From Boswellia sacra (lineage: Eukaryota; Streptophyta; Magnoliopsida; Sapindales; Burseraceae), in the NCBI GenBank assembly GCA_013180625.2, contig SNVD02013627.1, positions 124,001-188,000 on the forward strand: a stretch of DNA of 64,000 nt, given 5' to 3'. A model generated the notes under the pieces. That model saw only the letters and a program-made list of their open reading frames with translations, searched no databases and was not told where the DNA came from. Positions within the stretch are counted from its first letter, which is position 1. Every line of letters begins with the position of its first letter. Shown one piece after another: positions 44,263-56,439 of the stretch. Both the position numbers and the translations under genes were made by a program.

Positions 44263-45117
44263 GGTTTATTCAATATTTCTTCATTAAAGTTTCAAATGGT
44301 TTGTTACAAAAATGTGTACCCCCATCACTAATAATGGCTCGAGGAATTCCAAATCTACTTAAGATATTCTCCTTCAAGAATTGACAACTGTTTTGTGATC
44401 ATTGTTTCAACATGGAATTGCCTCGACCCATTTTGAAACATAGCCCACTGCAACAAGGATGTACACAAAACCAAATGACGGTGGAAAGGGTCCCATAAAA
44501 TCAATACCCAACAGTCAAAGATTTCAACGACAAGAATGGGATTCAACGGCATCATGTTTCTTTTTGAAATAGATCCCAATTTTTGACAATTTTCACACGT
44601 TTTGCAAAATGCATGTGCATCTTTAAATAAGTGGGCCAATAAAATCCACATGGTAAGATCTTAGCAGCTGTTTTTCTAGATGAAAAATTCCTCCACCTGC
44701 TCTAGAATTGACAAAAGTAATGACACTATTACCTCATTGTCGGGTAATGCATTCTTCTCATTATTTGGTCGGACAAATATTGGACAAGATATGGATATCC
44801 CAGTAAAAATTTTTTTTCACCGCGGTTAAAAATTTTCTTTGTCTTGAGCATTCCAATGAGGTGGGCATTCCTGTCGCAAGAAAATTTACATGTTAGCAAA
44901 CCAAGGCTACAGTAGCAACAGAAAATAAAAATTCATCAGAAAGGAATCATTGATAGGTGAAGTTTCAATTAATGTCCTTGGCGTTAGTCTGAAAGATGAT
45001 CAGCAAACCGACATTTTCGGCCTCCTTTTCTTATCCTTATTTGATGTTGAATCTTGGTGGAGCAATAAAGATCCCACGTATCAATCTAGAGTTTGCATCC
45101 TGTTTAGTCTTAATATC

Positions 45118-46600
45118 TCACAGCTGCATGGTCAGTGTGTAAACAATTGTTGGAGAACCAATTAAATAGGATCGAAATTTGTCCAATGTAAATACTACTA
45201 CAAGTAGTTCTTTTTCAATTGTTGTGTAATTCATTTGTGCATCATTTAAAGTCTTACTTGCATGGTATATCACATAATGCTTAAGCTTACCTTCTTTTCT
45301 TTGTCCTAAGACAGCACCAATGGCATAGTCACTTGCATCACACATCAATTCAAAGGGCAAGGACCAATCAGGAGATTGCATAATTGGGACAGTTGTTAAA
45401 AGTCCAATTAACTTACCAAAGGCATTTTCAAATTCTTGAGTCCATTCAAAAGAAATGTCTTTTATTAAAAGGTTGCAAAGAGATTTAAATATAGCACTGA
45501 AATTTCTTATGAACCTCCTATAAAATCCAGCATGCCCTAAGAATGAACGAACCTCTTTAACTGTTTTTTGTGGAGGCAAATGGGAAATTAATTCCACTTT
45601 TGCTTTATCCACTTTAATTCTTTTAGAAGACACCACATGACCTAAAACAATTCCTGAAGTGACCATATAATGATATTTTTACCAATTCAAAATAAGAACT
45701 TTTTCTACACACCTTTTTAGGACTTTTTCTAAATTTTCAAGACAATTATCAAAAAGAGTTTCCAAAGACAGTTAAATCATCCATGAAAACTTCTAAACAA
45801 TGCTCAACCATGTCACTAAAAATGCTTAGCATGCATCTTTGAAAAGTAGCTGGAGCATTACAAAGTCCAAAAGGCATTCTCCTAAATGCAAAAGTGCCAA
45901 AGGGGCACGGGAATGTGGTCTTTTCTTGGTCTTCAAGTGCAATGGGGATTTGATAGTAGCCTGAGTATCCATCAAGAAAGCTGTAGTAGGGGTTTCCTGC
46001 TACTCTTTCAAGAATTTGGTCAAGAAAGGGTAAGGGAAAATGGTCTTTTCTAGTGACAGCATTTAATTTTCTATAATCAATGCACATCCTCCAACTAGAT
46101 GAGACACGAGTTGGCAATAATTTACCCTTTTCATTTTTAACTACTGTAATGCCAGATTTCTTAGGTACTACTTGTGTAGGGCTTACCCACTTACTATCAG
46201 AAATAGGATAGATAATTCCCACATCAAGTTGTTTGAGAACTTCAGCCCTAATGACCTCTTTCATGTGTGGATTTAATCTCCTTTGAGGTGGTTGAGATGT
46301 TTTGGCATTTTCCTCTAAATGTATTCTATGTGTGCAAATTAAAGGGTTAATGCCTTTTATATCTTTTAAAGTCCACCAAATTGCATTTTTATGCCTTTTA
46401 AGCACTTCTATCAACTTACCTTGTTGCTCGCATGTGAGGGATGAAGAAATTACCACCGGATATGTCTGATTCTCCCAAAGATATGCATATTTCAGTCCTT
46501 CAGGTAAGGGCTTCAATTCTAGCTTGGGAGCTTCATCTTCCTTGCTTTCATTCATCTGCCCCAATTTTTCAAATCTTGATTTTGAGCCTTTTTCCAACAC
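45118..46600 (-). pseudogene. Athila reverse transcriptase and RNase H, frameshifted
   Basis: The first frame (45749-46600) has RRLNPHMKEVIRAEVLKQLD, WRMCIDYRKLNAVTRKDHFP, DGYSGYYQIPIALEDQEKTT and the catalytic box EVFMDDLTVFG; FMDD in place of YVDD is normal for Athila. The second frame (45118-45666) has HVVSSKRIKVDKAKVELI, the connection VRSFLGHAGFYRRFIRNFS, and RNase H (ELMCDASDYAIGAVLGQR, HYVIYHASKTLNDAQMNYTT). One break near 45700 and a stop near 45118 separate it from integrase. The reading frames are long, so the decay is moderate. Confidence 0.9.
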
Positions 46601-47672
46601 CTATGCACAATCCAGTAAAGAACACATATTAGAAAGATCATGTTCTAGTTCCATACTTGATTCTAACGAATTTACTAAACAAGTTTCCAAAGGGTCAGAA
46701 GAACTCCCTTTTTGGATGTGATCTTCCACAATAGATTCGATCATATTAGCCTCCTCAATTTCATCTTCTTCTGCATGTGGTTGTTTGCATATTGAAAAAA
46801 CATTTGTTCCAATGTCATGCTTCCCCAAAAGATAGCTTCATGACTCCATTCCTGCAATTATCAAAGCATTAGAAGGTAGCTAGAAATGGACGCCCTAAAA
46901 TGACAGGAATTGAATTACATATTCCACTGGTTGTGTGTCCAAGAGAACAATAAAAATCCACATGGGTAATAATTTATCGATTGAACTAACACATCTTCTA
47001 CTACTCCTCTTGGACTTTATTGATATATCAGGCAAGCAAACCAAAGAGTCACAGAAGTCGGTTTTAACTCACCTAGATTGAGTTTCTGAAAAAAAACCGA
47101 ATATGGAAGCAAATTCACACTAGCAACCAAGATCAAGTAAAGCTTGTTCAATTTTATTGCTCTCCAATAACAATGAAATTGGAGGACACCTGGATCATTA
47201 TATTTCACTCTAATTTATTATTTTGAAGAATAGCCTTACTTGCTCAGCTAGAAAGGCCTTCTTTTTCACATTCAGTTTTCTTTTCACAGTGCACAAGTCT
47301 TTCAAAAATTTTGCATAAGAAAGTACCTGTTTGATCACATCAAGCAAGGGAATGTTGACCTTTACCTGTTTGAAAATTTCAAAGATTTCAGAATTGTGAG
47401 TTTGCTTCTTTTGTGTGGCTAATGCTTGAGGAAATAGAGGCACAGATGAGGATATGTTTTCCTCTTCACTAGGTGTTGGTTTGGCAACCTCTTCCTGCCC
47501 TTTAAAGATCGATTCTTCTTCTTCTCACAAGGGTCAGGAATGTGTTTTTCAACAATCTTACCATTGCGAAGGGTCATGCGACTGGCTTGTCAAAGTAAGG
47601 TTACCTTGAACGTCTGCATTTGAGTTAGATTGATCTTTGGGGATTTGGCAATGTTTGAGAAGGAAATTTTTG
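46601..47672 (-). pseudogene. Athila gag C-terminus and protease, truncated
   Basis: 47210-47443 carries KQVKVNIPLLDVIKQVLSYA and KFLKDLCTVKRKLNVKKKAF, a block that precedes protease in Athila. 47017-47208 has NDPGVLQFHC and ASVNLLPYSVFFQKLNLGEL; the protease triad normally read as LGASINLMP is ASVNLLP here. 46601-46828 is acidic linker. Gag proper ends at the junction with copia LTR 1 at 47673. Confidence 0.78.
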
Positions 47673-49470
47673 CGACCCAGTTTAATATGGCAACCCAAGA
47701 GGGGGTGAATGGGTTTTATTATCCAATACCGGAATTAGAAACTTTCTTGAAAAGATCAAAATTATTTAACCCTTTCTTGAGAATAAAGGTGAAGAAGATG
47801 AAAATAGAATGCAAATAATAGGAATGCAATAAAGAACAATCACAAGTGCAAGTAAATGTAAAGAGGCATAGGATAGAGAGAGTGCAAACTCAATTTACGG
47901 GTTCGGCAAACCTTGCTACGTCCCACGGGCTCCTAGCTACACGAGCTAAGCTTTCAACTAAGTTGTAGAAATCTTTACAAAATTGCTTGATGAACAAACC
48001 TCACCAAGACTTTATCTTTCCAACTCTTGATAACACCACACCAAGAGTTCTTCTTGATGAACAACCCACCAAGGCAACTTCCTTCAACCCTTGATAACAC
48101 CACACCAAGAGTTCTTCTTGATGAACAACCTCACCAAGGCAACTTCCTTCAACCCTTGGTAACACCACACCAGGAGTTCTTCTGATGAACAACCTCACCA
48201 AGGCAACTTCTTTCAACCCTTGATAACAACAAACAAGAGTTCTCTCAAGGTAACTATATCCGTTACCAATAATATCTCACTCTCACCACAATACAAGAAC
48301 CTCCCCCAAGATAATTTTTACAACAAAAAAGTATAAACTCTCTTCAAAGAGTAGAAGATAATATAAAAGCTCTCAGACTTGATAATTTCTTGCTTTTTTT
48401 TGCTTGATAGATGCTTCTCTTGCTCTTGCTGAATGCATGGGAGAAGGGCTCCTTTTATAGGCAAATGAGATAAACTTGATCAAGTGAAGACACCAACTCC
48501 ACATTTTCTGCCCACCATAAAAACTGTAATCTTTTCTGCCATTTTTGTCAATGTTTCCTTTGAAATTTGAAAATATACAAAACATAAAAGATCTGCACAT
48601 TTGAATAAGCTTTCCAACGCATCAAGAACCAAGTCATGTGGATATCTGTAGCTCAAGATATGGCTAAAACACCATTCGGGCCTCAAGTGAACTTGATTTT
48701 TCCTCCATGTGTCTGTCCACTGACTTGAATGATAATTATGTCAGCCTTCCATTTGAAATTTGAATTTCTTCAAAACAGAAAAGATCTTAATATTTGAATA
48801 AGCTTTCCAAAACATTAAGAATCAAAGCAATTGGATATCTCTATCTTAAGATATGGCTAAACCACCATTCGGTGCTTATGTGAGTTGATTTTTCTTCTCT
48901 GTGTCAGTCCACCGAATTGCATGTCAATTATGTCGGCCTTCCATTTGAAATTTGAATTTCTTCAAAACATATGAAATGTGCCCATTAAGTCATCTTTCTA
49001 ATGCCATAAGAATCAAGTCATTTTGATTTTTCTAGCTCAAGATATGTCCAAAAGAGTATTCGGTGCTCATGTCAGCTGCTTCCATTTGTCTTTCAACTTG
49101 CATGATGATTTGGACGATCTTGCACTTAAAATTTGAATTTCTTTAAAACATATGAAATGTTATAAATTGAGTAAGCTTTCCAAAGGCTCAAGAATCACGT
49201 AATTTGGGCATTTGTAGAGAAATATATGACCAATTGATTAAACATTGCTCATGTGTCACATTCCTTGAATCAAACCTTGTACTTAAACTTTGGTGCCTTT
49301 AACATGTAGTCTTCTCCTTAGCTTCAACACTTCATTTTTATAAGCCTTTTCTTGATTTTACAATTATTTCAATGATATTACTCTTGCACATAAATAAACA
49401 TGTTAGTAAATCTAAATTAATCAATGTGTATTGTTATCATCAAAATTATCATTTAGCCTTAGGGCTAACA
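47673..49470 (-). mobile_element. Copia LTR 1 (3' LTR of copia element X)
   Basis: Minus-strand start TGTTAGCCCTAAGGC at 49470, directly after the purine tract AAAAAGGGGGAGAT; end CTGGGTCG at 47673. Homologous to 54526-56177 and 61258-62898. A minus-strand TATA box CTATAAAAGGAG is at 48451-48462. It holds about four diverged tandem repeats of about 190 bp (GAAATTTGAATTTCTTC ... CCATTCGGTGCTCATGT) between 48550 and 49260. It is longer and more diverged than the other two because of a 65-bp triplication near 48040. Its outer flank (TTTTG) does not match that of LTR 3 (CTAGA). Confidence 0.88.
48029..48232. repeat. 65-bp tandem triplication in copia LTR 1
   Basis: Three successive units of CTTGATAACACCACACCAAG ... 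CCAAGGCAACTTCCTTCAACC. LTRs 2 and 3 have a single unit. The 71-codon frame across it is repeat-derived. Confidence 0.9.
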
Positions 49471-49484
49471 ATCTCCCCCTTTTT
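49471..49484 (-). other. Polypurine tract of copia element X
   Basis: Minus-strand AAAAAGGGGGAGAT abuts the TGTTAG start of LTR 1. An identical tract lies at 56178-56191 for element Y. Confidence 0.85.
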
Positions 49485-49707
49485 GATGATGACAAACCAT
49501 TGATTGCTTTCAAATAATATCTAAAATAAAGAATGAAAATAAAATCAAGAATAAACAAAAAAAAAATGGCACTTGTTATGAATATAAGCAATCCAACTAT
49601 TTCTCCCCATTTTGTTATCATCAAAAAATGTAATCAAATTAACTACTCCCCCTAAATATATTCTCCCCCTTAACATATGCTACCATTCAAAAATTATCAA
49701 AGAAAAA

Positions 49708-51298
49708 TTAAGATATATCCAACATGCCTAATTCTCTTCTAATTATGCTAAATCTATCTTGACTAAGGGGTTTAGTAAATATATCGGCTAATTGTTTGTC
49801 GGTGGGAACAAATTCTAAAGAAATATTACCTTTTTGCACATGATCTCTAATAAAATGATGTCTAATCTCTATATGCTTAGTCCTAGAGTGTTGTATGGGA
49901 TTATTTGAAATGTTAATGGCACTTGTATTATCACATTTGATGGGAATGTGATCAAATACCACACCATAATCTTTTAAAATTTGTTTCATCCAAAGAGATT
50001 GTGCACAACAACTTCCTACTGCAATATACTCGGCTTCCGAGGTTGATAAGGCAACAGAATTTTGTTTTCTACTAAACCATGAGACTAATGCATGTCCTAG
50101 AAAATGGCAAGAGCCACTAGTGCTCTTTCTATCAAGAAGACTTCCAGCAAAGTCCGCATCAGAATAACTAATTAGATCAAAAATATTACACTTAAGATAC
50201 CAAAGACCTAGATTTATGGTTCCAAGAAGATATCTAAATATCCTCTTGACAGCTTTAAGGTGAGATTCCTTTGGACAAGATTGAAATCTAGCACACATAC
50301 ACACACTAAACATAATATCGGGTCTACTAGTAGTTAAATACAAAAGAGAGCCAATCATACCTCGATATTTTGTTACCTCAACATCTTTTCCTTTCTCATC
50401 TTTGTCAAGCTTGGTTAATGTACCCATAGGTGTGTTATATGTCCTTGAATTAACCATGCCAAACTTCTTGAGAAGATCTCTTGTGTATTTAGCTTGATTT
50501 ATGAAGATCCCATCCATTGATAGCTTGATTTGAAGTCCAAGGAAGAAATTTAATTCTCCCATTAAGCTCATTTCAAATTCTTGTTACATGCACTCGGAAA
50601 ATTCCTCACACATAGAAACATTAGTAGAATCGAATATAATATCATCAACATAGATTTTGAACAATTATTAAATCATCATTTTTGGTTTTAACAAAACGAG
50701 TAGTATCAACTTTTTTCATTTCAAAACCATTATCAATGAGAAATTTGCTCAATCTATCATACCATGCTTTTGGTGCTTGTTTCAAGCCATAAAGTGCCTT
50801 TTTGAGTTTGAAAACATGGTTTGGAAAATCATGATTTTGAAAACCAAGAGGTTGCTCTACATATACTTCCTCCATAATGTAACCATTTAAAAATGCACTT
50901 TTGACATCCATTTGATATAATGTAAAATTTTTATAACAGGCAAATGCACACAACATTCTAATTGATTCTAATCTAGCAACCGGTGCAAAGGTTTCCTCAT
51001 AATCAATACCTGCTTCTTGATTGTATCCTTGAGCAACAAGTCTAGCTTTGTTTCTAATAATGGTGCCATTTTCATCTACTTTATTTCTAAAAATCCATTT
51101 AGTGCCTATAAGAGAATGATTTTTGGGTCTAGGGACTAATTCCCAAACTTGATTTCTTTCAAATTGGTTCAATTCTTCTTGCATAGCCAAAATCCAACTT
51201 TCGTCATTTTCGGCTTCTTTAAAAGTTTTTGGTTCAAATTGAGAGACAAAGGCAAAATGATTACAAAAGTTTCTAAAAGAAGATCTAGTTCTCATACC
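49708..51298 (-). pseudogene. Copia X reverse transcriptase and RNase H, one frameshift
   Basis: The RT frame (50645-51295) includes WVPKSII-independent start blocks [60 protein letters not shown] and [20 protein letters not shown]. An extra A near 50657 shifts the frame just before YVDDII; the equivalent in element Y is intact there. The second frame (49708-50571) gives GELNFFLGLQIKLSMDGIFI, the connection, and RNase H with SDADFAGSLLDRKSTSGSCH, ALSTSEAEYIAVGSCCAQSL and QLADIFTKPLSQDRF. The order integrase-RT-RNase H is that of Ty1/copia. Near complete, recently decayed. Confidence 0.92.
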
Positions 51299-51481
51299 TT
51301 GTGATGGTTCACCAATAATGAGATCTTTAGGGTGAGCTTTTGCGTACCTTCATTCCTTTGGTAATTCTTGGAAAGAATCATTTACTTCCTCAAGCTTTTC
51401 TTGTTGAAGTTGTAATTCATCTTGGCTCTTTTCATTAAGCCTTGATTCCTTGATTTGCCTTTCTACCTCAACAATATCATC

Positions 51482-52745
51482 ATCTAAATCTTTGAAGAAA
51501 TCACATTAGTTTCATCAAATTCAACATGCATAGATTCTTCAATAGTAAGAGTCTTTTTGTTAAAAACTCTATATGCTTTACTATGGTTGAAGTAGCCAAC
51601 AAAAATTCCAACATCGGCTTTTGCATCAAATTTTTCAAGGTTATCCTTGGTGTTTAAAATAAAACACTTACATTCAAAAACTTTAAAAAATCCAATGTTG
51701 GGTTTTCTTCCTTTCCAAAGTTCATAAGGAGTTTTCTTGATTAAAGCTCTAATATTGACTCTATTGATTATAAAGAATGCGGTATTAACGGCTTCGGCCC
51801 AAAAATATTTTGGCAAATTATTTTCAAGTAACATGGTCCTAGCCATTGCTTGGATAGTCCTATTTTTCCTCTCAACAACACCATTTTGTTGTGGAGTTCT
51901 AGGTGCAGAAAAATTATGTTCAACACCATTTTCATCACAAAGATTTTCAAATGCAACATTGTCTACTTCACCACCATGATCACTCCTAATGGACACAATA
52001 GAATACCCTTTTTGCAAATTTTGAAAAAAGCTTGTATGGCCTCATTTTTAGTTTTCAAGAATAATATATGAGTGAATCTTGAATAATCATCCACAATAAC
52101 AAAAACATAATACTTTCCACCAAGGCTTTGAGTTCTTGATGGTCCAAATAAATCCAAATAAAGTAATTGTAGAGGTTTATTTGTTGAAATAAATTTCTTT
52201 TGTTTAAAAGAAGTTCTCAATTGTTTTCCAAATTGGCAAGTATCACAAATCTTATCATTTTCAAATTTTATTTTTGGAAGACCATCAACTAAATCATTTT
52301 TAGAAATTTTTGAAATTGTGTCCATGCTAGCATGACCTAACCTTCTATGCCATAACCAAGCATCATGATTGACAATGAAACAATTTTCTATAAGATCATT
52401 AACATCAATATCAATTGTATAAATATTACCACATCTATTCCCAACAAATAATGTCTTATTGTTACTAACATCCTTAATCACACATCTATTAGGCTCAAAA
52501 GCAACAAAATATCCCTTATCACACAATTGACTAATGCTAATCAAATCATGTTTTAAACCATGAACAAGCAAAACATCTTTAATAATAGGTGAATAAGGGT
52601 TACCAATATCACCATGTCCGATTACCCTTCCTTTGGCATTATCACCGAAGGTCACATATCCTTCTTTCTTCATGATTAATCTTGAGAACTTGGAGGCATC
52701 TCCGGTCATATGCCTTGAGCATCCACTATCTAAGTACCACTTGTG
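51482..52745 (-). pseudogene. Copia X protease and integrase, frameshifted
   Basis: The protease active site WYLDSGCSRHMTGDASKFSR begins at about 52737. GAG-pre-integrase zinc residues are in DAWLWHRRLGHASMDTI and ICDTCQFGKQ. The integrase triad is visible: DLFGPSRTQSLGGKYYVFVI (first Asp), SIRSDHGGEVD (second Asp) and PQQNGVVERKNRTIQ (Glu). The C-terminal VFVGYFNHSKAYRVF-type block (GIFVGYFNHSKAYRVFNKKT) follows. A frameshift near 52000 splits the core between the first and second Asp. Confidence 0.92.
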
Positions 52746-54467
52746 TTTGCCACTCCTTTGTCTCTACAATCAACATTCAAGGAGTAACTTTTTGGTACCC
52801 AAAATTTCTTGGGTCCTTGGGGGTTAGTTATGATACTTTTTGGAACCCATATTTGTTTCAAATTAGGATTTCTTTTAATGGAGCAAGAATGCACATTGTG
52901 TCCTTTTCTTCCACAATAAGTACATGAATGATTATGATTATTCCTAAAAGATGCATGAGCAAAATAATTTTTAAAATACTTTTGATTTTTATGAGTTTTA
53001 TATCCTAAGCCTCTTTTATCAAAAACACACCTTTGGTTTTGTAACATAGAATTCAAATTTTTTGTACTTTTTGTAAAACTATCAACAATATTTCTTAAGT
53101 CATTATTTTCCTTTTCAAAATAACATTTTCTTTCTCTAATTTATCAAAATCCTTTTGTTTTAAAATCTCATTTTCAGTTTTTAAAAAATGCATTTGACTT
53201 TCCAAACTTTCAAAATCTTTTTGCTTTAAATTTCATTTTCATTTTCTAAAGCTTCATTTATTTCCACCAACTCTTCTAATTGAGATAACATGATTTTTGA
53301 CTTCTTTTTGAAAGCATTGATTTTTGAGTTTTTCTTATCAATTTGCACATGTAAGTTTTGGAATGCTTCAAGTAGTTCATCATATGAAAGTTTAGGATTA
53401 TAGTTTAGAATACTTACCTCATCGTCACTTAAAGCCATGAAGCACATGTTTGCCACTTCGCAATCTTCTTCTTCGGTAGAGCTAGCTTCACTATCATCCC
53501 AATTTGTGGCTTTCATTGCTTTTGATTTCTTGTTTTGACTTTTGAAGTAAGGACAATCCATCTTTACATGTCCCGGTTTCTTGCATTCATAGCAAATGAC
53601 TTGATCATTTTTCTTATCTTGCTTTGAGCTTTGCCTTTTGTACTCCCTTCTAGAGTTCTTCTTGAATCCTTGGTTTCTTCTAATCATCCTTTTTAGCTTT
53701 CTTGTGACGAATGCAAGATCTTCATCATCTCCTTCATCGTTGGACTCATCATCTTCTTTTGTTGAAGATTTAAAAGCGATATTTTTCTTTTTCTTGAAAT
53801 CTTCTTCGTTCTCCTTCAAGGTGATTTCATGAGTCATGAGAGAAGCCATAAGTTCTTCTAATGGTAGTTTGGTGAGGTCCTTTGCTTCTTGAATTGCCGT
53901 CACCTTTGGCTCCCAAGATTTTGGTAGACACCTAAGAATCTTTCTCACCATTTCAACATTAGAATAAGATTTACCAAGAGATTTCAAACTATTAATACTA
54001 TCCGTAAATCTAGTAAACATTTCAGAAATTGATTCATCCGATTTCATCTTAAAAAGCTCATAACTATGAACTAGCATACTAATTTTGGATTCTTTAACTT
54101 GACTAGTTCCTTCATGATTTACTTCAAGTGTGTGCCATATTTCTTGTGCCGTAGAACAAGTAGATATTCTATTAAACTCATTTCTATCTAGAGCAAAATA
54201 TAACACATTCATAGCTTTAGCATTCAAACTCAATTTCTTTTTATCATCTTCACTAAACTCTTTAGGTTCTTTAAGCATGCTTTCTCCATTTTCAATTTTG
54301 ATAGGAACAAAAGGTCCTTCCAAAACAATAGATCATAAATCATAATCAAAAGATTTCAAGAAAATACTCATTCTAGTTTTCCAATAAGAGTAATCACTTC
54401 CATTAAAAAATGGAGGTCTATAGATAGAAAATCCCTCAATATATGAAGTTGAATTAAAAGTTGCCAT
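52730..54467 (-). pseudogene. Copia X gag with two zinc knuckles, broken
   Basis: ATG at 54467 (MATFNSTSYVEG, as in element Y). A Trp codon has become TGA at 54333-54335. The long frame (53226-54323) has the UBN2-type gag core (EIWHTLEVNHEGTSQVKESK, MVRKILRCLPKSWEPKVTAI) and the knuckle CYECKKPGHVKMDC; it then becomes a Lys/Glu-rich coiled coil. A stop at 53226 and a frameshift follow, and a second knuckle CTYCGRKGHNVHSC lies in 52730-53056. A large gag with coiled coil and two knuckles suggests the SIRE/Maximus group, but I hold this loosely. Confidence 0.9.
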
Positions 54468-54508
54468 AGCTCAAAAATCGATTAAGATTTAAAAAATTGA
54501 GCAACCTT

Positions 54509-54520
54509 TCTCTGATACCA
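54509..54520 (-). other. Primer-binding site of copia X
   Basis: Minus-strand TGGTATCAGAGA, complementary to the 3' end of initiator Met-tRNA except for the last base, five bases after the LTR end. Element Y has the exact TGGTATCAGAGC. Confidence 0.9.
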
Positions 54521-54525
54521 CTTGT

Positions 54526-56177
54526 TGACCCAGGTATGACAACCCAAGAGGGGGGGGGGGTGAATTGGGTTTTATTTATCAAAACGAATTTATAAAACTT
54601 TTCTTGAAAGATAAAAATTATTTCACTTTTTCTTTTGAGAATAAAAGTGAAGAAGATGAAAATAGAAGTTGTCTAAGATGCAATCAATAGAATAGCAATA
54701 ATAAATAATCTCAAGTGCAAAAAACCGTAAAGAGTATAGGGATAGAGAGAGTGCAACTCAATTTACGTGGTTCGGCAAACCTTGCCTACGTCCACGGGCT
54801 CCTAGCTTCTCCACAAGCGAGGCTTTCCACTAAGTTGTAGAATACTTTACAACTTGCTTGATGAACAACTTCACCAAGACTTTTTTTCTTCAACTCTTGA
54901 TAACACCACACCAAGAGTTCTTCTTGATGAACAACCTCACTAAGGAAAGAGTTCTCTCAAGGATATCTTTTATCCTTTACAAGAAGATCTCACTCTCACA
55001 CCATATAAGAACAAAGAAAAGTTTTTACAACAAAAGTACAACTCTCTTCAAAGAGTAGATAAAGAATATAAAAGCTCTATAAACTTGATATTTCTCTTGG
55101 CTTTTTTGCTTGATAAAATGCTTCTCTTGCACTTGTTGAATGCATGGGAGAATGGCTCCTTTTATAGGCAAATGAGATGAACTTAATCAAGTGAAGACAC
55201 CATCTCCAAATGTTCTGCCCACCATAAAAACCGTAATCTTGTCTGCCATTTTTGTCAATGTTCCGTTTGAAATTTGAAAATCTGTAAAACATAAAAGATC
55301 TGCAGATTTGAATAAGCTTTCCAACTCATCAAGAACCAAGTCATTTGGATATCTGTAGCTCAAGATATGGCAAAAACACCATTCGGTGCTCATGTGACTT
55401 GATTTTTCCTCCATGTGTCAGTCCACCGATTTGAATGATAATTCTGTCAGCCTTTCGTTTGAAATTTGAATTTCTTCAAAACATAAAAGATCTTCATATT
55501 TGAATAAGCTTTCCAAAACATTAAGATTCAAAGAATTTGGATATCTCTATCTTAAGATATGGCCAAAAAACCATTCGGTGCTCATGTGAGTTGATTTTTC
55601 TTCTCTGTTTCAGTCCACCGAATTGCATGTCAATTATGTCGGCCTTCCATTTGAAATTTGAATTTCTTCAAAAAATATGAAATGTGACCCATTAAGTCAT
55701 CTTTCTAATGCCACAAGAATCAAGTCATTTTGATTTTTCTAGCTCAAGATATGTCCAAAAGAGTATTCGGTGCTCATGTCAGCTGCTTCCATTTGTCTTT
55801 CAACTTGCATGATGATTTGGACGATCTTACACTTAAAATTTGAATTTCTTTAAACCATATGAAATGTTATAAATTGAGTAAGCTTTCCAAAGGCTCAAGA
55901 ATCACGTAATTTGGGCATTTGTAGAGAAATATATGACCAATTGATTAAATATTGCTCATGTGTCACATTCCTTGAATCAAACCTTGTACTTAAACTTTGG
56001 TGCCTTTAACATGTAGCCTTCTCCTTAGCTTCAACACTTCATTTTAATAAGCCTTTTCTTGATTTGACAATTATTTCAATGATATTACTCTTGCACATAA
56101 ATAAACATGTTAGTAAATCTCAATTAATCAATGTGTATTGTTATCATCAAAATTATCATGTAGCCTTAGGGCTAACA
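54526..56177 (-). mobile_element. Copia LTR 2, shared by elements X and Y
   Basis: Serves as 5' LTR of X (primer site at its lower side) and 3' LTR of Y (polypurine tract at its upper side). Starts TGTTAGCCC and ends CTGGGTCA on the minus strand; 1652 bp; TATA box near 55158-55167. It contains the same 190-bp repeats as LTR 1 (about 55260-55970). Very similar to LTR 3. Confidence 0.9.
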
Positions 56178-56439
56178 ATCTCCCCCTTTTTGATGATGAC
56201 AAACCATTGATTGCTTTCAATAATATCTAAAATAAAGAATGAAAATAAAATCAAGAATAAACAAAAAGAGAGCAAGAGTCAATTGTATAAATACAAGCAT
56301 CCAACCATAACCATTTCTCCCCCTTTTGTTATCATCAAAAAGATGTAATCAAATTAATTACTCCCCCTAAATATATTATCCCCCTTAACATAGCTACCAT
56401 TCAAAGAAAATTATCAAAGAACAATTAAGATATATCCAA

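Larger units (their letters stand above)
43521..44900 (-). pseudogene. Athila integrase, broken
   Basis: The zinc region CKTCENCQKLGSISKRNMMP is at about 44545-44605. The core is heavily frameshifted; [23 protein letters not shown] sequence is near 43925-43990 ([16 protein letters not shown]) and [20 protein letters not shown] follows near 43815-43880. The C-terminal domain is the open frame 43521-43796 ([36 protein letters not shown]). These blocks are characteristic of Athila. Between the two middle blocks lies an artificial adapter sequence, and the 15 or so residues usually found there are missing. A low-complexity A/T stretch (44141-44262) also interrupts it. Confidence 0.82.
40535..47672 (-). 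mobile_element. Athila-lineage element, internal region, 5' truncated
   Basis: Minus-strand order: end of gag, protease, reverse transcriptase (FMDDLTVFG box), RNase H, integrase, then a long 3' region with a Cys-rich ORF and a LOG-like gene, then the polypurine tract and 3' LTR. On the minus strand, TTGAGGACAATGTTTCATTT (near 41752) followed by a G run is a pattern I associate with Athila 3' regions, and lies after the LOG gene, so the gene is inside the element. The 5' LTR and most of gag are missing; copia LTR 1 begins at 47673. Confidence 0.78.

Noticed and set aside
48001..48216. 71-codon minus-strand frame with repeats in copia LTR 1
   Set aside because: It is generated by the 65-bp triplication and is absent from LTRs 2 and 3.
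48373..48686. Minus-strand frames of 68-75 codons in the copia LTRs (also near 55077-55414 and 61905-62135)
   Set aside because: They fall in the 190-bp LTR repeats, vary between the three LTRs and show no domain.
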